A stretch of DNA of 64,000 bases. Source: Flavisphingomonas formosensis. Its GTDB lineage: Bacteria > Pseudomonadota > Alphaproteobacteria > Sphingomonadales > Sphingomonadaceae. Both the position numbers and the translations under genes were made by a program. The DNA is taken from contig NZ_WRPK01000007.1 of NCBI RefSeq assembly GCF_009755815.1, positions 1-64,000 of the forward strand, given 5' to 3'. Below are positions 16,592-25,421 of this stretch, in pieces. The notes under the pieces were generated by a model. The model saw nothing but the letters and a program-made list of their open reading frames with translations. It did no database searches and was not told the DNA's origin. Each line of letters starts with the position of its first letter. Position 1 is the first letter of the stretch.

Positions 16592-16985
16592 CAGTCCCTC
16601 CGCAGCACGCCGGCCGTTTCCGCCCACACCAGAATTTCAGACCAAGGGTCACGCAGAATCTCGCGCGGATGAACGCCCCAGCGACCGGCGAGCGCGTCTA
16701 CGATGCGACGCCAGTCGGTGGGTCTTCGGCCAAAAAAGACGCGATGTACCTCGCCCCCTTGATGAGATCGCGCGCACCGATCTTCTCGATGGCGCCTTTC
16801 GGGATGCCGGCAATCAGGGACACGCTGAAAACGTCGGCGGCGCGGCCGTCGTGCTTGTCGATTTCGAGCAGCTGACCGGCGGTCGGCTCTTTCAACTTCA
16901 GCTCGGTATAGGTTTCGCCGCCATGCTCGACCGGCTTGCGAAGCGTGATGACGAGCTCGTCGGGGATTTCATCGATCTTGGACAT
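16591..16985 (-). other. Probable -1 frameshift product of the tail assembly chaperone gene (gp41 with downstream extension)
   Basis: The 95-residue protein at 16698-16985 ends in YIASFLAEDPPTGVAS, but its codons tct-ttt-ttg hold a slippery T TTT TTG heptamer at 16731-16737 (minus strand). A -1 slip there opens a second frame that continues SFFGRRPTDWRRIVDALAGR and then ends at 16591 with 'REILRDPWSEILVWAETAGVLRRD'. That tail is typical of lambda GT / Mu gp41-42 extended chaperones, which coat the tape measure before tube polymerisation. No other start would express this second frame. Confidence 0.8.
16698..16985 (-). CDS. Tail assembly protein, Mu gp41 family, 95 aa (short form)
   Basis: MSKIDEIPDELVITLRKPVE opens a protein with the gp41/Phage_TAC_7 pattern: a beta strand 'LVITLRKPVEHGG', 'YTELKLKEPTAGQLLEIDK' and helix 'VSLIAGIPKGAIEKIGARDL'. 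It is the first tail assembly chaperone, located as expected between the tube and the tape measure. The long form made by frameshifting is listed separately. Confidence 0.85.
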   Translation of the reverse strand: MSKIDEIPDELVITLRKPVEHGGETYTELKLKEPTAGQLLEIDKHDGRAADVFSVSLIAGIPKGAIEKIGARDLIKGARYIASFLAEDPPTGVAS

Positions 16986-16986
16986 G

Positions 16987-17358
16987 TCAGTGCTCCCGCA
17001 CCTCGGGACCTTCGAAGGCGGCCTCGTAAGTGGCCTCTTCCGTGTTCACCTCGAGGGGGTCTCCGACGCGCCACATATTGCGGCCGACGACGGTCTTTCC
17101 GTTTGCGAGCTCGAGCGTGATGGTCACGTTGCCGGCATCGCCGAGAGACTTAAGGCTGACACCGCCCTGATCTCGGCCGCGCCACGATATGCGGCCAGGC
17201 GCGGGCATGGCCTTGTATCCGTGAATACCGTCCTGCCCGGGCAGCGATTCGCGAGTCTCCTGATCGGGTCGATAGGTGCCCTCGCCGACGATGGCGTAAG
17301 ATTGGCCGTCCACCGCGATGTACGCGGTGCCCGCCAGGCGATTGGGATCGGTCGCCAT
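16987..17358 (-). CDS. M: Tail tube protein, Mu gpM family, 123 aa
   Basis: 'NRLAGTAYIAVDGQSYAIVG' and 'SLPGQDGIHGYKAMP', then 'ISWRGRDQGGVSLKSLGD' and 'TYEAAFEGPEVREH' match the Mu M / tube family. It would polymerise into the inner tube inside the sheath. A GGAGAAGCTT ribosome binding site precedes the ATG at 17358. Length is normal, about 120 residues. Confidence 0.88.
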   Translation of the reverse strand: MATDPNRLAGTAYIAVDGQSYAIVGEGTYRPDQETRESLPGQDGIHGYKAMPAPGRISWRGRDQGGVSLKSLGDAGNVTITLELANGKTVVGRNMWRVGDPLEVNTEEATYEAAFEGPEVREH

Positions 17359-17382
17359 AAGCTTCTCCGATGATTGAGGGGA

Positions 17383-18879
17383 TTATTGCAGCCGGAACTG
17401 CATCAGCAGCGCGAAGATGCGCAGCTGGTCGATGAGGATCGCCGGATAAAGGACGTCGACCCGGTTCGGGGCGGTGGCGTTTTTCTCGACCACCAGATTT
17501 TCCGCGAAGGTGTCGGACTGCTGCACATATCCCTGCTCTTCCATCTCGCTGTATTTGGCGATCAGGTCGGCGCGGATCGTGTTCGGCGTGACGACGTTGG
17601 ACCCGGGTGCGATGCGGGTTCCGTTGGCTTTCAGCTTCTTGCGAGCATATTTGGTCGTGATGACCGTGGAAAGCTGACGCAACACATACATCAACAGGAA
17701 CATCGTCTCGACCTGGACATAGCTATTGTCCGGATCGCCGAGCGCGTTGAACTGGTAGGTGGTGATGACATTCTCGATCAGCGGCGTGTCGTCGGACGCG
17801 ACTGAGAAAGTCGAGATGCCGTCGAACAGCAGCGTGTTGCGCTGGCTGAGCGAGAAGCGGCCGCCGAGGTGCGGCGCCAGCACGCCCCGCAGGGCGAGCG
17901 TCTGGAGGGGCAGGCCAGGATCCGCGCGGACGCTCACCGCGGCCGCGCCAGCCATCGCCGCCGCCCATTCCCACGAGGGGGAGGGGCTATCGTAGATGCC
18001 CATGCAGCTGAGATGCTGGTCGTTCAAGCCGTTGCCGAACGTCGCCAGCGCGCCCTGGCTGCCGCGCTTCGCGATGAAGCAATGGCCATAGACCTGCGTC
18101 TGCCACGACCACCGGCCCGTCGAATCGTTCAGAAAGGCCGTGATCGCCGCGATCGTGGTCGGATCGTTGTAGGGACTGACGATGAAATCGAACGGCTCGT
18201 CCTGCAGGTTGGCGAGCGCGGCGGTCAGGCTCGGCGGCGTCGCGCCGCCCGTCATGGCGACGATGGTCACGCCGAGGCCGGCGGGGGTGCGCTCGCCCCC
18301 CGGCGCACCGCGGAACCCGACGCGCATGTCGATGTCGAGGCCGGTCGCTCCCGCATTCTTGGCGGTCACGTTGACCTTGCTGGTGGTCGTGCCGTCGACC
18401 GCCGCGGTGACGGGCAGCGCGGTTGCTGCGTTGATCGCTGCGGCGACGGCGGTTGCCGCCTGGGCGGCCGTGGTGCCGGACGCCAGAGCGATCGAGACCT
18501 TCTGACCGGCGACGTAGAGGCTGAGCACGCCAACGGCCGTGGTCGGGCCGGTGAAGGAGATGGAGCCGGTCGCGGCCACCGCAGCGCCATCGTCCACCAG
18601 CGGCAGCGCCCACAGCTCGCCGAACGTGTCGTTGAGCCGATAGGTCTTGATCATGTCGGCCAGCAGCGAGCCCGCGCCGCCACCCTGGATGCCGGCGGTC
18701 ACGCTCTGCACGAGCACGGGGAGGTTGGGCGGATAGGTGCCGGCGCTCGTCTTCTGGCCGATGATCAGCGCGCGCTGGATGAGCTGCGCCGTGTTGGCCT
18801 GGCTCGGATCGATCTCGGCATAGAAGAGCGGGACGCGGATCGCATCGCCGGCGGGGATCTGTGCGAACGGGACGGTCAT
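17383..18879 (-). CDS. L: Contractile tail sheath protein, Mu gpL family, 498 aa
   Basis: The ATG at 18879 (MTVPFAQIPAGDAIRVPLFY) overlaps the DUF2635 stop; the open frame further upstream is not coding. 'NTAQLIQRALIIGQKTSAGT' and the C-terminal domain 'TVITTKYARKKLKANGT..IAPGSNVVTPNTIRADLIAKY' are diagnostic for Mu-type sheaths, which contract to drive the tube through the envelope. Full length and uninterrupted, showing that prophage A encodes a myovirus tail. Confidence 0.92.
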   Translation of the reverse strand: MTVPFAQIPAGDAIRVPLFYAEIDPSQANTAQLIQRALIIGQKTSAGTYPPNLPVLVQSVTAGIQGGGAGSLLADMIKTYRLNDTFGELWALPLVDDGAAVAATGSISFTGPTTAVGVLSLYVAGQKVSIALASGTTAAQAATAVAAAINAATALPVTAAVDGTTTSKVNVTAKNAGATGLDIDMRVGFRGAPGGERTPAGLGVTIVAMTGGATPPSLTAALANLQDEPFDFIVSPYNDPTTIAAITAFLNDSTGRWSWQTQVYGHCFIAKRGSQGALATFGNGLNDQHLSCMGIYDSPSPSWEWAAAMAGAAAVSVRADPGLPLQTLALRGVLAPHLGGRFSLSQRNTLLFDGISTFSVASDDTPLIENVITTYQFNALGDPDNSYVQVETMFLLMYVLRQLSTVITTKYARKKLKANGTRIAPGSNVVTPNTIRADLIAKYSEMEEQGYVQQSDTFAENLVVEKNATAPNRVDVLYPAILIDQLRIFALLMQFRLQ

Positions 18880-19061
18880 TCCTGCTCTTCCTGGCTGGGG
18901 GCCGGTTCGGCCGGGGTTTCGGGAGCGGGCACGACGTCGCCATCGGCGAGCAGGCGCGCCCAATAGACGTCATGTTCGGACACCTCCTGCCCGTCGTCGG
19001 GCACGAGGGCCTTCGTTTCCGGATCGCGCACGCGGCGGTCCGGAGCAGCGATGATCCGCAT
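18876..19061 (-). CDS. DUF2635 protein, Mu gp38-like, 61 aa
   Basis: MRIIAAPDRRVRDPETKALV is the DUF2635 pattern ('RvRdPet...p..g..V......W.R.l.dGDV'), followed by an acidic, proline-rich tail. This small gene almost always precedes the sheath gene in Mu-like tails; its role is unknown. Its stop overlaps the sheath start by four bases. Confidence 0.85.
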   Translation of the reverse strand: MRIIAAPDRRVRDPETKALVPDDGQEVSEHDVYWARLLADGDVVPAPETPAEPAPSQEEQE

Positions 19062-19070
19062 GAAGCGCTC

Positions 19071-19625
19071 CTATTGATCGGTGGGGATGTCGGCGCCGAG
19101 GCCGGGGAAACCGGGGAAGGTGACGCCTACTTCGGTGAGATCGTCGGCCGTGATCGGCGCGAAGTCCTCGGGTCCTTGATAGAACTCGCAGCCGATATCG
19201 ATGTTGATGCCGGCGAGGTGCTTCTCACCCTCGGCGGAGAAGCCGGGCACAGCGCGCACGAAGGGGAATTGCTGCAGCTTGCTGGTCAGCGGATAGCTGT
19301 TGATCACCGCGACCTCGATCTGTCGCTGCAGGCGCCACAGCGCCTCCTCGGCGTCGCCCGCGCCGCCGTCATCCGGAGATGCGAAGGCGGCGACCTGGGC
19401 GATGACGCGCACGGTCGAGACGACGGTGAAGGCGATGTCAGCGCGGCCGAGCGAGGTCTTTTCCTCGCTCATCAGGCGCAGCTTGATCGCCGGATATTGC
19501 TGGTCCCAGGTGACCCAGTCACCCGGGCGATAGACGCGGCCCTCGGCATCGGTGGGGTAGGGGGCAGCGTCGGGTTTGAGCGCTGCTTTCACCAGGTCGA
19601 GGATGGTGTCGGACGTCGTCGTCAT
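19071..19625 (-). CDS. Minor tail protein, Mu gp37-like, 184 aa
   Basis: Lies where Mu-like phages encode gp37. 'DTILDLVKAALKPDA', 'LWRLQRQIEVAVINSY' and the strand-rich end 'INIDIGCEFYQGPED' fit the gp37/tail terminator fold. It probably completes the head-proximal end of the tail. Starts at 19625 overlapping the stop of the head-tail joining gene. Confidence 0.7.
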   Translation of the reverse strand: MTTTSDTILDLVKAALKPDAAPYPTDAEGRVYRPGDWVTWDQQYPAIKLRLMSEEKTSLGRADIAFTVVSTVRVIAQVAAFASPDDGGAGDAEEALWRLQRQIEVAVINSYPLTSKLQQFPFVRAVPGFSAEGEKHLAGINIDIGCEFYQGPEDFAPITADDLTEVGVTFPGFPGLGADIPTDQ

Positions 19626-19984
19626 AGCGCCGTCGCGTTCAGCAGCAGCAGCGCGTGACCGTGCCCGTCGGGCTGCACCTCACGCACGATGTACGTAATT
19701 CCGACCGAGGGGATGAGCACCTTGTCGTTCTGCACCGGGCCGCCGACGCCCGCCTCCGCGAAGCGCGCCAGGCGCACGCCGAGGATCGGCTTGCGCGTCG
19801 CGTTCTCGCTGCCGTCATCGTTGGTCGTGACCGCGAGATATTCGCGGTCGAACACGGCATCGGCGAGCGCGAACGAGCCGCCGGCCGCCGGCATATACGT
19901 CGGCAAGGACGCGTCCGTCCCATCCCCCTCGCCAAAGATGGCCATGACAGGGGAGAGGACGAGCGCGTCCCAGTCGATCGACAT
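19622..19984 (-). CDS. Head-tail joining protein, lambda gpFII-like, 120 aa
   Basis: MSIDWDALVLSPVMAIFGEG is followed by 'DAVFDREYLAVTTNDDG', 'PILGVRLARFAEAG' and 'YIVREVQPDGHGHALLLL', the Phage_attach (FII) pattern. This protein sits on the head side of the connector. It lies directly after the capsid gene, as in lambda, and marks the switch from lambda-type head genes to Mu-type tail genes. Confidence 0.82.
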   Translation of the reverse strand: MSIDWDALVLSPVMAIFGEGDGTDASLPTYMPAAGGSFALADAVFDREYLAVTTNDDGSENATRKPILGVRLARFAEAGVGGPVQNDKVLIPSVGITYIVREVQPDGHGHALLLLNATAL

Positions 19985-19990
19985 CGTCGA

Positions 19991-21022
19991 TCAGGCGCCG
20001 ATGCGGCCGGTGCGCAGGACCTCGGGCCGCTTGCAGATGAAGAGCGGATATTCGTACGCCTCCATCCGCCACCAGCTGTTGCGATCGCGATCGAAGATCG
20101 GAACCACGTAGCGCTCCTTGCCGGGCGTATTGATCCATTCGAAGCTCTCACCCGGCGCCATAGCCTTCTCGAACACGCCCGGGGCGTTGCGCGGGAAGAA
20201 TTTCACCTTGTCGTTCGGGATCTTGATCGTGCTGTTGTCATCCGATCCGCGATAGTTGACCCATTCGACGTCCGCGAAGGGGAAGGTCTGGAAGGCGCCA
20301 CCCTGCCGCAGGTCAGCCGCGGCCGACCAGTTCTGGTAGGTCTTCACCACGTCGATGTGATTGGTGAACTTGTCGTAGAAATCGTCGCCGCAGAGCGCGA
20401 CGACACGCGTCTCGGTGGTGAAGGCGCCCTGAGACGAGCGAGCCATGCTGCGGACCATGGCATTGATGATAGGCCGCAGCGAGAACTCGACATTGGCGGT
20501 CAGATTGAACGCAATCTCGTCCGGCGCGACGATCTCGAACTCGTCGAACCAGTTATACCAGACGCTGTTGTCGGCATCGAGCAGGAGGCCCTGCACGGCC
20601 GCGAGGCGCTGGAACTCCTCGGTATAATCGAGGTGCGAGAGAATACCGGTCGGCCCGCCCAGACGGCGCGCAACCTCCGCCTGCACCTGCATGAACACCG
20701 TTTCCTGGCCGAACTCGCGGATGTTCTGCAGCTCGTGGCTGTGGATGGTGTCGCCCTTGAAGATGCGCGGCACGTCGAAGTACCGCATCTTGCGGCGCTC
20801 GGTCGTGCGTTCGGAATTGGTCGGCTGCCCGCGCTGGCTCATCGGAACGATGCTCAGCACGCCATTGCGCTCCTCGACCGCGAGCGCAGTGGTACGGATC
20901 GGGTTGGGCGTGAAGATGTTCATGTCGCCCAGCGTCGACGGCAGGTGGGGGATGCGCTCGACGGTGGTGGTGAGCTCGATTTCCGAGAACGCGTCGTTGT
21001 GGAAGATGTTGATGATGCTCAT
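19991..21022 (-). CDS. E: Major capsid protein, lambda gpE family, 343 aa
   Basis: The ATG at 21022 (MSIINIFHNDAFSEIELTTT) has a GGAGCATCCGC upstream. The lambda E family is shown by 'INIFHNDAFSEIELT', 'FKGDTIHSHELQNIREFGQE', 'VVALCGDDFYDKFTNHIDVVKTY', and 'YRGSDDNSTIKIPNDKVKFFPRNAPGVF'. Length is close to lambda E (341). No cleavage site for a prohead delta domain is obvious, as in lambda. Confidence 0.93.
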   Translation of the reverse strand: MSIINIFHNDAFSEIELTTTVERIPHLPSTLGDMNIFTPNPIRTTALAVEERNGVLSIVPMSQRGQPTNSERTTERRKMRYFDVPRIFKGDTIHSHELQNIREFGQETVFMQVQAEVARRLGGPTGILSHLDYTEEFQRLAAVQGLLLDADNSVWYNWFDEFEIVAPDEIAFNLTANVEFSLRPIINAMVRSMARSSQGAFTTETRVVALCGDDFYDKFTNHIDVVKTYQNWSAAADLRQGGAFQTFPFADVEWVNYRGSDDNSTIKIPNDKVKFFPRNAPGVFEKAMAPGESFEWINTPGKERYVVPIFDRDRNSWWRMEAYEYPLFICKRPEVLRTGRIGA

Positions 21023-21103
21023 GCGGATGCTCCATCGAAAAGGGGTCGCGCCGGCGATGGAGCGCAACCGTCAGGGAAGGGGCGCGGCGCTCGGCCGCGC
21101 CGG

Positions 21104-21778
21104 TCAGACGTTGAGGATGCCGAGCTTCGCCAGCTGGGCGAGGGCGGTGGTCTGGTGCTGCTGCGTCGTGACGTTCGCGCCCCAGATCAGTTCGGCCGCC
21201 TGGACCTTCATCGGGCCGCGCACGTTCGCCACCGCGCGCCGATCGGCGGATGTGGCATCGCGCCGGCCGCTCCAGAGGATCGCCGCCGCGCGCTCGAGAC
21301 CGGTGGTCACGGTCGGATCGTACGCCTGATATTTCAGGGCACCGGTCACGGTGATCTTGAAGGTATCGCCCGCAACGAAGTCGGTCGCGCCGTCGGCGAG
21401 CGTGAAGCCGAGACCGCCGCCGTTGAACGCGACGCCGACCGTGCCGTGCCCGACCAGGTTATGATCGGGATCGCGGACGACGAATGCGCCGGCATTGGCC
21501 GCCGGCTCGACGATTTCGAGATCATAGTCGCCGAGCTTTGCCGAGCTGCCGACCGTGATCGCGCCCATGGCGCCGTTGCCGGTGTTGGTGCCGATGGCGG
21601 TGGCGACACCGGCGCCGCCGGTCAGCAGCGCGCCAAGTACCAGGCCGGCGGTGCACACGCCGGCGCCGGAGGCGAGGACAATGGCCTCGCGGGTAAGCAT
21701 GCCGTCGCTCGGATCCCAAACGACGTAACCGCCCTCGTGGCGGAGTTCGACAAGCGGGGTGACAGTGGGATTGCCCAT
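21104..21778 (-). CDS. D: Head decoration protein, lambda gpD family, 224 aa
   Basis: 'LREAIVLASGAG'-like pattern, here 'MLTREAIVLASGAGVCTAG', with later 'FKITVTGALKYQAYDPTVTTG' and 'RRAVANVRGPMKVQAAELIW', is typical of HDPD/gpD proteins that stabilise the filled capsid. It is about twice the length of lambda D because of a central beta insertion ('LEIVEPAANAGAFVVRDPDHN'). Directly upstream of the capsid gene. Confidence 0.88.
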   Translation of the reverse strand: MGNPTVTPLVELRHEGGYVVWDPSDGMLTREAIVLASGAGVCTAGLVLGALLTGGAGVATAIGTNTGNGAMGAITVGSSAKLGDYDLEIVEPAANAGAFVVRDPDHNLVGHGTVGVAFNGGGLGFTLADGATDFVAGDTFKITVTGALKYQAYDPTVTTGLERAAAILWSGRRDATSADRRAVANVRGPMKVQAAELIWGANVTTQQHQTTALAQLAKLGILNV

Positions 21779-21813
21779 GATCGGGCTCCTTTCTCAATGA
21801 GGGGGGAGGGCGG

Positions 21814-22524
21814 TCAGCGAGTTGCGACACCCGCCTTCTTGAAGGCGGTGTCCCAGCTCGCCTTCACGGCAGCCTTGCCGTTGAGCGGCGGGGCATCGCC
21901 GCCCAGGCTGACGTTGCGCGCGGACCGGTCGGTCCGGGCGTGACGATTGCCCTGCGGCTCGCGGTCCCCACGGTCGTCAGAGCGGTCCGCCTGACTGCGC
22001 AGGACGGCGATCGCCTCCTTGCGGGTCATGGTCGTCTCGAATGCCAGCGAGGCGGCGAGAGCCACGTTGCGGGCAGCCGAAGGATGCGCGAAGATGGCTG
22101 CGCACCGCGCGCGCTCTCGGCGACGTGCGGCCGCCTTGGCGCTGCGGCCGTTCATCTCTTCCTTGTCGTCATCATCCTCGGGTTCGGAATCGTCGTCATC
22201 GTCCTCGGCGCGGCGCGAGCGCTTGCCGCGAGACTTCGGCTCCTCGTCGTCGCCGTCGTCGTCTTCGGCGCGCGATCCCTTCTTGCCCCGGGGCTCGTCG
22301 TCATCGCCGTCGCCATCATCGTCCTCGGCGCGGCGAGCACCCTTGCCCTTCTTGCCCTTGGGCTCCTCGTCGTCCTCTTCCGAGGCGTCGTCGTCACGCT
22401 CGTCCTCTTCGGCGCGGGCGTCCTTGTCCTGATCGTCGTCGGCCGCCCGACGCGAGGCACGGGTGAGGCCGGCAAAATGCGCGAAGCGGCTCGCGCCGGC
22501 CATAAGCTGGCTGGAGGATTTCAT
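21814..22524 (-). CDS. Nu3-like head scaffold with acidic low-complexity region, 236 aa
   Basis: Starts MKSSSQLMAGASRFAHFAGL after an AAGGA. Residues 27-135 are a run of acidic blocks separated by basic KGKKGK or RGKRSRR clusters; RAEDDD recurs. The C-terminal part 'CAAIFAHPSAARNVALAASLAFETTMTRKEAIAVL' resembles the conserved end of lambda gpC/Nu3, the part that binds capsid protein. Placement between the protease and gpD agrees with a scaffold. Unlike Nu3 it is a separate gene, not nested in the protease frame. Confidence 0.7.
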   Translation of the reverse strand: MKSSSQLMAGASRFAHFAGLTRASRRAADDDQDKDARAEEDERDDDASEEDDEEPKGKKGKGARRAEDDDGDGDDDEPRGKKGSRAEDDDGDDEEPKSRGKRSRRAEDDDDDSEPEDDDDKEEMNGRSAKAAARRRERARCAAIFAHPSAARNVALAASLAFETTMTRKEAIAVLRSQADRSDDRGDREPQGNRHARTDRSARNVSLGGDAPPLNGKAAVKASWDTAFKKAGVATR

Positions 22525-22576
22525 ATGCACATCCTTGTGATTGGCGCGAAGCCTGCCGGGGCCGGGCCCCCTGCGT

Positions 22577-23458
22577 TCAGTCGAGCTGCTTGAGCAGCGC
22601 CCGGAATGCCTCGTCGGGCGCCGCCACGGCATCAGCGAAGCCGATGTCGACACCCTTGGAGCCTGGAAACGTGCCCGCCTGCGTGGCGGTCACGTCTTTC
22701 TTGGCCATGCCGCGGTTGCGCGCGACGGTGGCATCGAAGATCTCGCCGACGGCATCGACGTCGGCCTGGATACGCGCGAGGGCGTCATCGGACAGGTCGA
22801 TCATCTCGCTGCCCTCGCCCTTCAGTGCGCCCTTTGTGATCAGCGTCGGCGTGATGCCGTTGTTCGCCAGCCATTTGGCGATGCTGAGGTGCAGATAGAT
22901 GACGCCGACCGATCCGGTGCCGCCCGTCCGCGGCACCCAAAGCCGGCCGGGGTCGACAGCAGAGACGAGCGCATAGGCCGCCGAATAGGCGTTTTCGCCC
23001 AGAATCCCGGCGATCGGCTTGACGCCACGCGCGCGATAGATCGTGTCGACGAGGTCGAAACAGCCGGCTACTTCGCCGCCGGGGCTGTCGACATCGAGCG
23101 CAATCGCGTCGACGTCGGGATCGGCCAGCGCCGCCACGAACTGGAAGCGGATCCGGTCATATCCGGAAATTCCGAAATATTCGCCATAGTGCCAAAGCCA
23201 GCCGAGGCGCTGAATGAGAACGCCCTTGACCGGAATGACGGCAACACCCGCGATCACGTCGTAGGGTCGTTCGCTGCCCGATCCCCGGCGCGGTGATCCC
23301 CATTCCTCGCCGGCGCCGATCTCGCTTGCCGCGCCGCCATCGGCCCGCAACGGAAACGACTGGCCGAGAAGCTGGAGCGCGAGGGGGGCGTCGGACTCAT
23401 TGAGCGCAATGCCGGCATTGAACAGTCGCGAGGCGAGGTGGAGTGGAAAGCTATGCAT
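22577..23458 (-). CDS. C: Capsid maturation protease, S49 family, lambda gpC-like, 293 aa
   Basis: 'AVIPVKGVL', 'IALDVDSPGGEVAGCFDLVD', then 'ENAYSAAYALVSA' supplying the probable catalytic serine, and 'TKGALKGEGSEMIDL' supplying the lysine: the S49 (SppA-like) phage protease signature. It would cut portal and scaffold during prohead maturation. Lambda C carries its scaffold as a C-terminal extension, but here it is encoded by the next gene. Start overlaps the stop of the small upstream gene. Confidence 0.9.
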   Translation of the reverse strand: MHSFPLHLASRLFNAGIALNESDAPLALQLLGQSFPLRADGGAASEIGAGEEWGSPRRGSGSERPYDVIAGVAVIPVKGVLIQRLGWLWHYGEYFGISGYDRIRFQFVAALADPDVDAIALDVDSPGGEVAGCFDLVDTIYRARGVKPIAGILGENAYSAAYALVSAVDPGRLWVPRTGGTGSVGVIYLHLSIAKWLANNGITPTLITKGALKGEGSEMIDLSDDALARIQADVDAVGEIFDATVARNRGMAKKDVTATQAGTFPGSKGVDIGFADAVAAPDEAFRALLKQLD

Positions 23459-23730
23459 CAGCGCCTCCGCTGCCGTCCGTCGCGCGCGCCCGGCGCAACC
23501 GCAGGCATGGCCGGTATCTTCTCAACGGCGATCGGCTCTAGCGCCTGCGTTTTCGGAGCAGCCGCGGCTATCAGTGCCTCGATTTCGTCCGGGCTTTCGT
23601 TCACGCGCAGACGCTCGCTACCGATCAGGTGCACCGAAGATCCGCCCTCGACCGCGTCGAGATAGGCGATCGCCGCGACCGCGAGGCGGAGCGTACGCAT
23701 CCCGCCGTAGCGGGTGACGTCGATGAACAT
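23458..23730 (-). CDS. Small FlbD-like phage protein, 90 aa
   Basis: MFIDVTRYGGMRTLRLAVAA, followed by 'IAYLDAVEGGSSVHLIGSERLRVNESPDEIEALI', has the compact beta fold pattern of FlbD-like small proteins ('V.R..G....ln...I..v......v.l..g....V.Es..e'). The role in phage is unknown. It is tightly packed between the portal and protease genes, overlapping both by one or more bases, so it is probably made with the head proteins. A similar small protein is encoded at 29508-29738. Confidence 0.65.
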   Translation of the reverse strand: MFIDVTRYGGMRTLRLAVAAIAYLDAVEGGSSVHLIGSERLRVNESPDEIEALIAAAAPKTQALEPIAVEKIPAMPAVAPGARDGRQRRR

Positions 23731-25421
23731 CAGGCCTGCTCCGTCTTCGGCTTCTCGGAGGCTTCGGTGGCCGAGACTTCGGGCCCGAACCACTGCGGAT
23801 GCGGCAGGCCGAGATCCTGCATGCGCTGATATTCGACGGCGCGCTGCTCCAGATTCTCTTCCCAATCCATGCCCTGCTTGGCGCACTCCTCTTCCATCGT
23901 GGAGAGGCCGGCATCGAGGCCGAGAACGACACCCTGGCGCTCTGCGACCGGATCGACCCAGCCGCGCGCGACGCCCAGCCAGCGACCGCGCGCATAGGCG
24001 GTGCGCATCTCAAGATAGGACGGGGCATTGCGGGGCAGGGGGAGCTCGCCGCGCTCGAAAGGCTCCTCCAGCCAGGTGGCGAGGACGGGCGTTGCGGTGT
24101 TGATGTCGAACTCGTCGCAGCGCCGATTGTAGGTCTTTTCCGATTGGACGATGCCGGCCCGGGCAGATGACCAGCTCGAATCCGAATAATCGTTGTGGAC
24201 CTCTTCCGCCGACATGCCGAGGCAGACCGACACCGCGCGCAGCATCTCATGCGTGAACGGGCTGAAATCGCCGGCATTGCCGCCGGGAGCGACCGTCTCG
24301 ATCTTCTCGCCGGGCGCGAGCGTCGCAACCCGCACGCCGTTGATGTTGATGTCGCGATCGCTGTGAAAGTCCGACCGCATGCCCTGGTACCAGGACCAGC
24401 CCCTTTCCTCGTCGTCCTCGTTCTCGAGGGCGCTGCGGACCATCTCCGTATCGAACGGCGAGGTGACATACATGCCGAAGGCGGACGCGACCGTCTCTGC
24501 CTGCAGCTTCACGCCGTAGAGCTTGGCCAGCATCTTCAGCCGGTTGATGACGGGCGCGAACACCGACACGCCGCGGTTCTGGCCGAACCGCTCGGGATCA
24601 TAGTCGTGATAGACGCGCCGCCAGCCGTCGGGATCCTCGCGCTCGATGCGGTCCCATTCCATGCTCTCGACCGCATTGTACCAGTCGTTCTGATGCGCCC
24701 GGCGAATATGGTAGGCGACGGGCACCTGATCCTTGTCGAGCTCGACGCCGCCGCGCAGGATCTTAGTGTCCGTCTGCATGTACGGGTTCGACAGCCGATC
24801 CGGATCGACGCCCTCGAATGCCGTCGCATAGGTTGCCGCGCCGCGCCCGAGCCGATCCGGCCGCCACTGCGCGACGATCAGCGATTCGCCGTCGACCAGC
24901 TTGTGGCCGAGCGCGAGGCGGAACTGCTGCGAGACGGTCAGCCGGCGATTGACGTCGTTATAATGGCCGAGGTCTTCCGAATAGGTGCGCCACAGCGCCT
25001 CCAGGGCCTGGCGATACTCGTTTGCCCAGACAGCGTCGAAGCCCTTCGCGTGCAGCCCAAGCGCGCGATAATCCGGCTTTGCCACGAACCGATAGGATGC
25101 GCCGATCGTCGAATCGAGGATCCGGCTGACCGCGCCACTCGCCCAACTGTCGTTGCGCCGAAGGTCCCGGGCGCGCGAGGCGATCCGGTCGCGGTAGATG
25201 TTGATCTCGGTGTCCGGCGAACGGATGACCGGATACCAATCCCCCGTCTCCTGCGAGAACCAGCTGCCCGCGTCGTAGGGGAAGAAATTCTGCGGGCCGC
25301 CGCCACTGTTGATGGAGCCACGCATGCGCCCGCGCGTGCGGGCATTGTCGCGGATCTGGGCGATGATCGCGGACGGGATCGGCTGTCCGCGATTGTCGAT
25401 CAGCTGCGGCACGTTCGGCAT
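23730..25421 (-). CDS. B: Portal protein, lambda gpB family, 563 aa
   Basis: 'YDAGSWFSQETGDWYPVIRSPDTEIN' and 'RARDLRRNDSWASGAVSRILDSTIG' in the N-terminus, the central 'GVELDKDQVPVAYHIRRAHQND' and 'ETVAPGGNAGDFSPFTHEMLRAVSVCLGMSAEEV' are the lambda portal signature. The dodecameric portal is the DNA entry channel and head-tail connector. Length is near lambda B (533). Starts immediately after gpW with a TGATG overlap. Confidence 0.93.
   Translation of the reverse strand: MPNVPQLIDNRGQPIPSAIIAQIRDNARTRGRMRGSINSGGGPQNFFPYDAGSWFSQETGDWYPVIRSPDTEINIYRDRIASRARDLRRNDSWASGAVSRILDSTIGASYRFVAKPDYRALGLHAKGFDAVWANEYRQALEALWRTYSEDLGHYNDVNRRLTVSQQFRLALGHKLVDGESLIVAQWRPDRLGRGAATYATAFEGVDPDRLSNPYMQTDTKILRGGVELDKDQVPVAYHIRRAHQNDWYNAVESMEWDRIEREDPDGWRRVYHDYDPERFGQNRGVSVFAPVINRLKMLAKLYGVKLQAETVASAFGMYVTSPFDTEMVRSALENEDDEERGWSWYQGMRSDFHSDRDININGVRVATLAPGEKIETVAPGGNAGDFSPFTHEMLRAVSVCLGMSAEEVHNDYSDSSWSSARAGIVQSEKTYNRRCDEFDINTATPVLATWLEEPFERGELPLPRNAPSYLEMRTAYARGRWLGVARGWVDPVAERQGVVLGLDAGLSTMEEECAKQGMDWEENLEQRAVEYQRMQDLGLPHPQWFGPEVSATEASEKPKTEQA

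Noticed and set aside
19655-21943. 762-codon plus-strand open frame across the capsid genes
   Set aside because: Shadow of genes E and D and the joining protein; composition is typical of antisense frames in GC-rich DNA.
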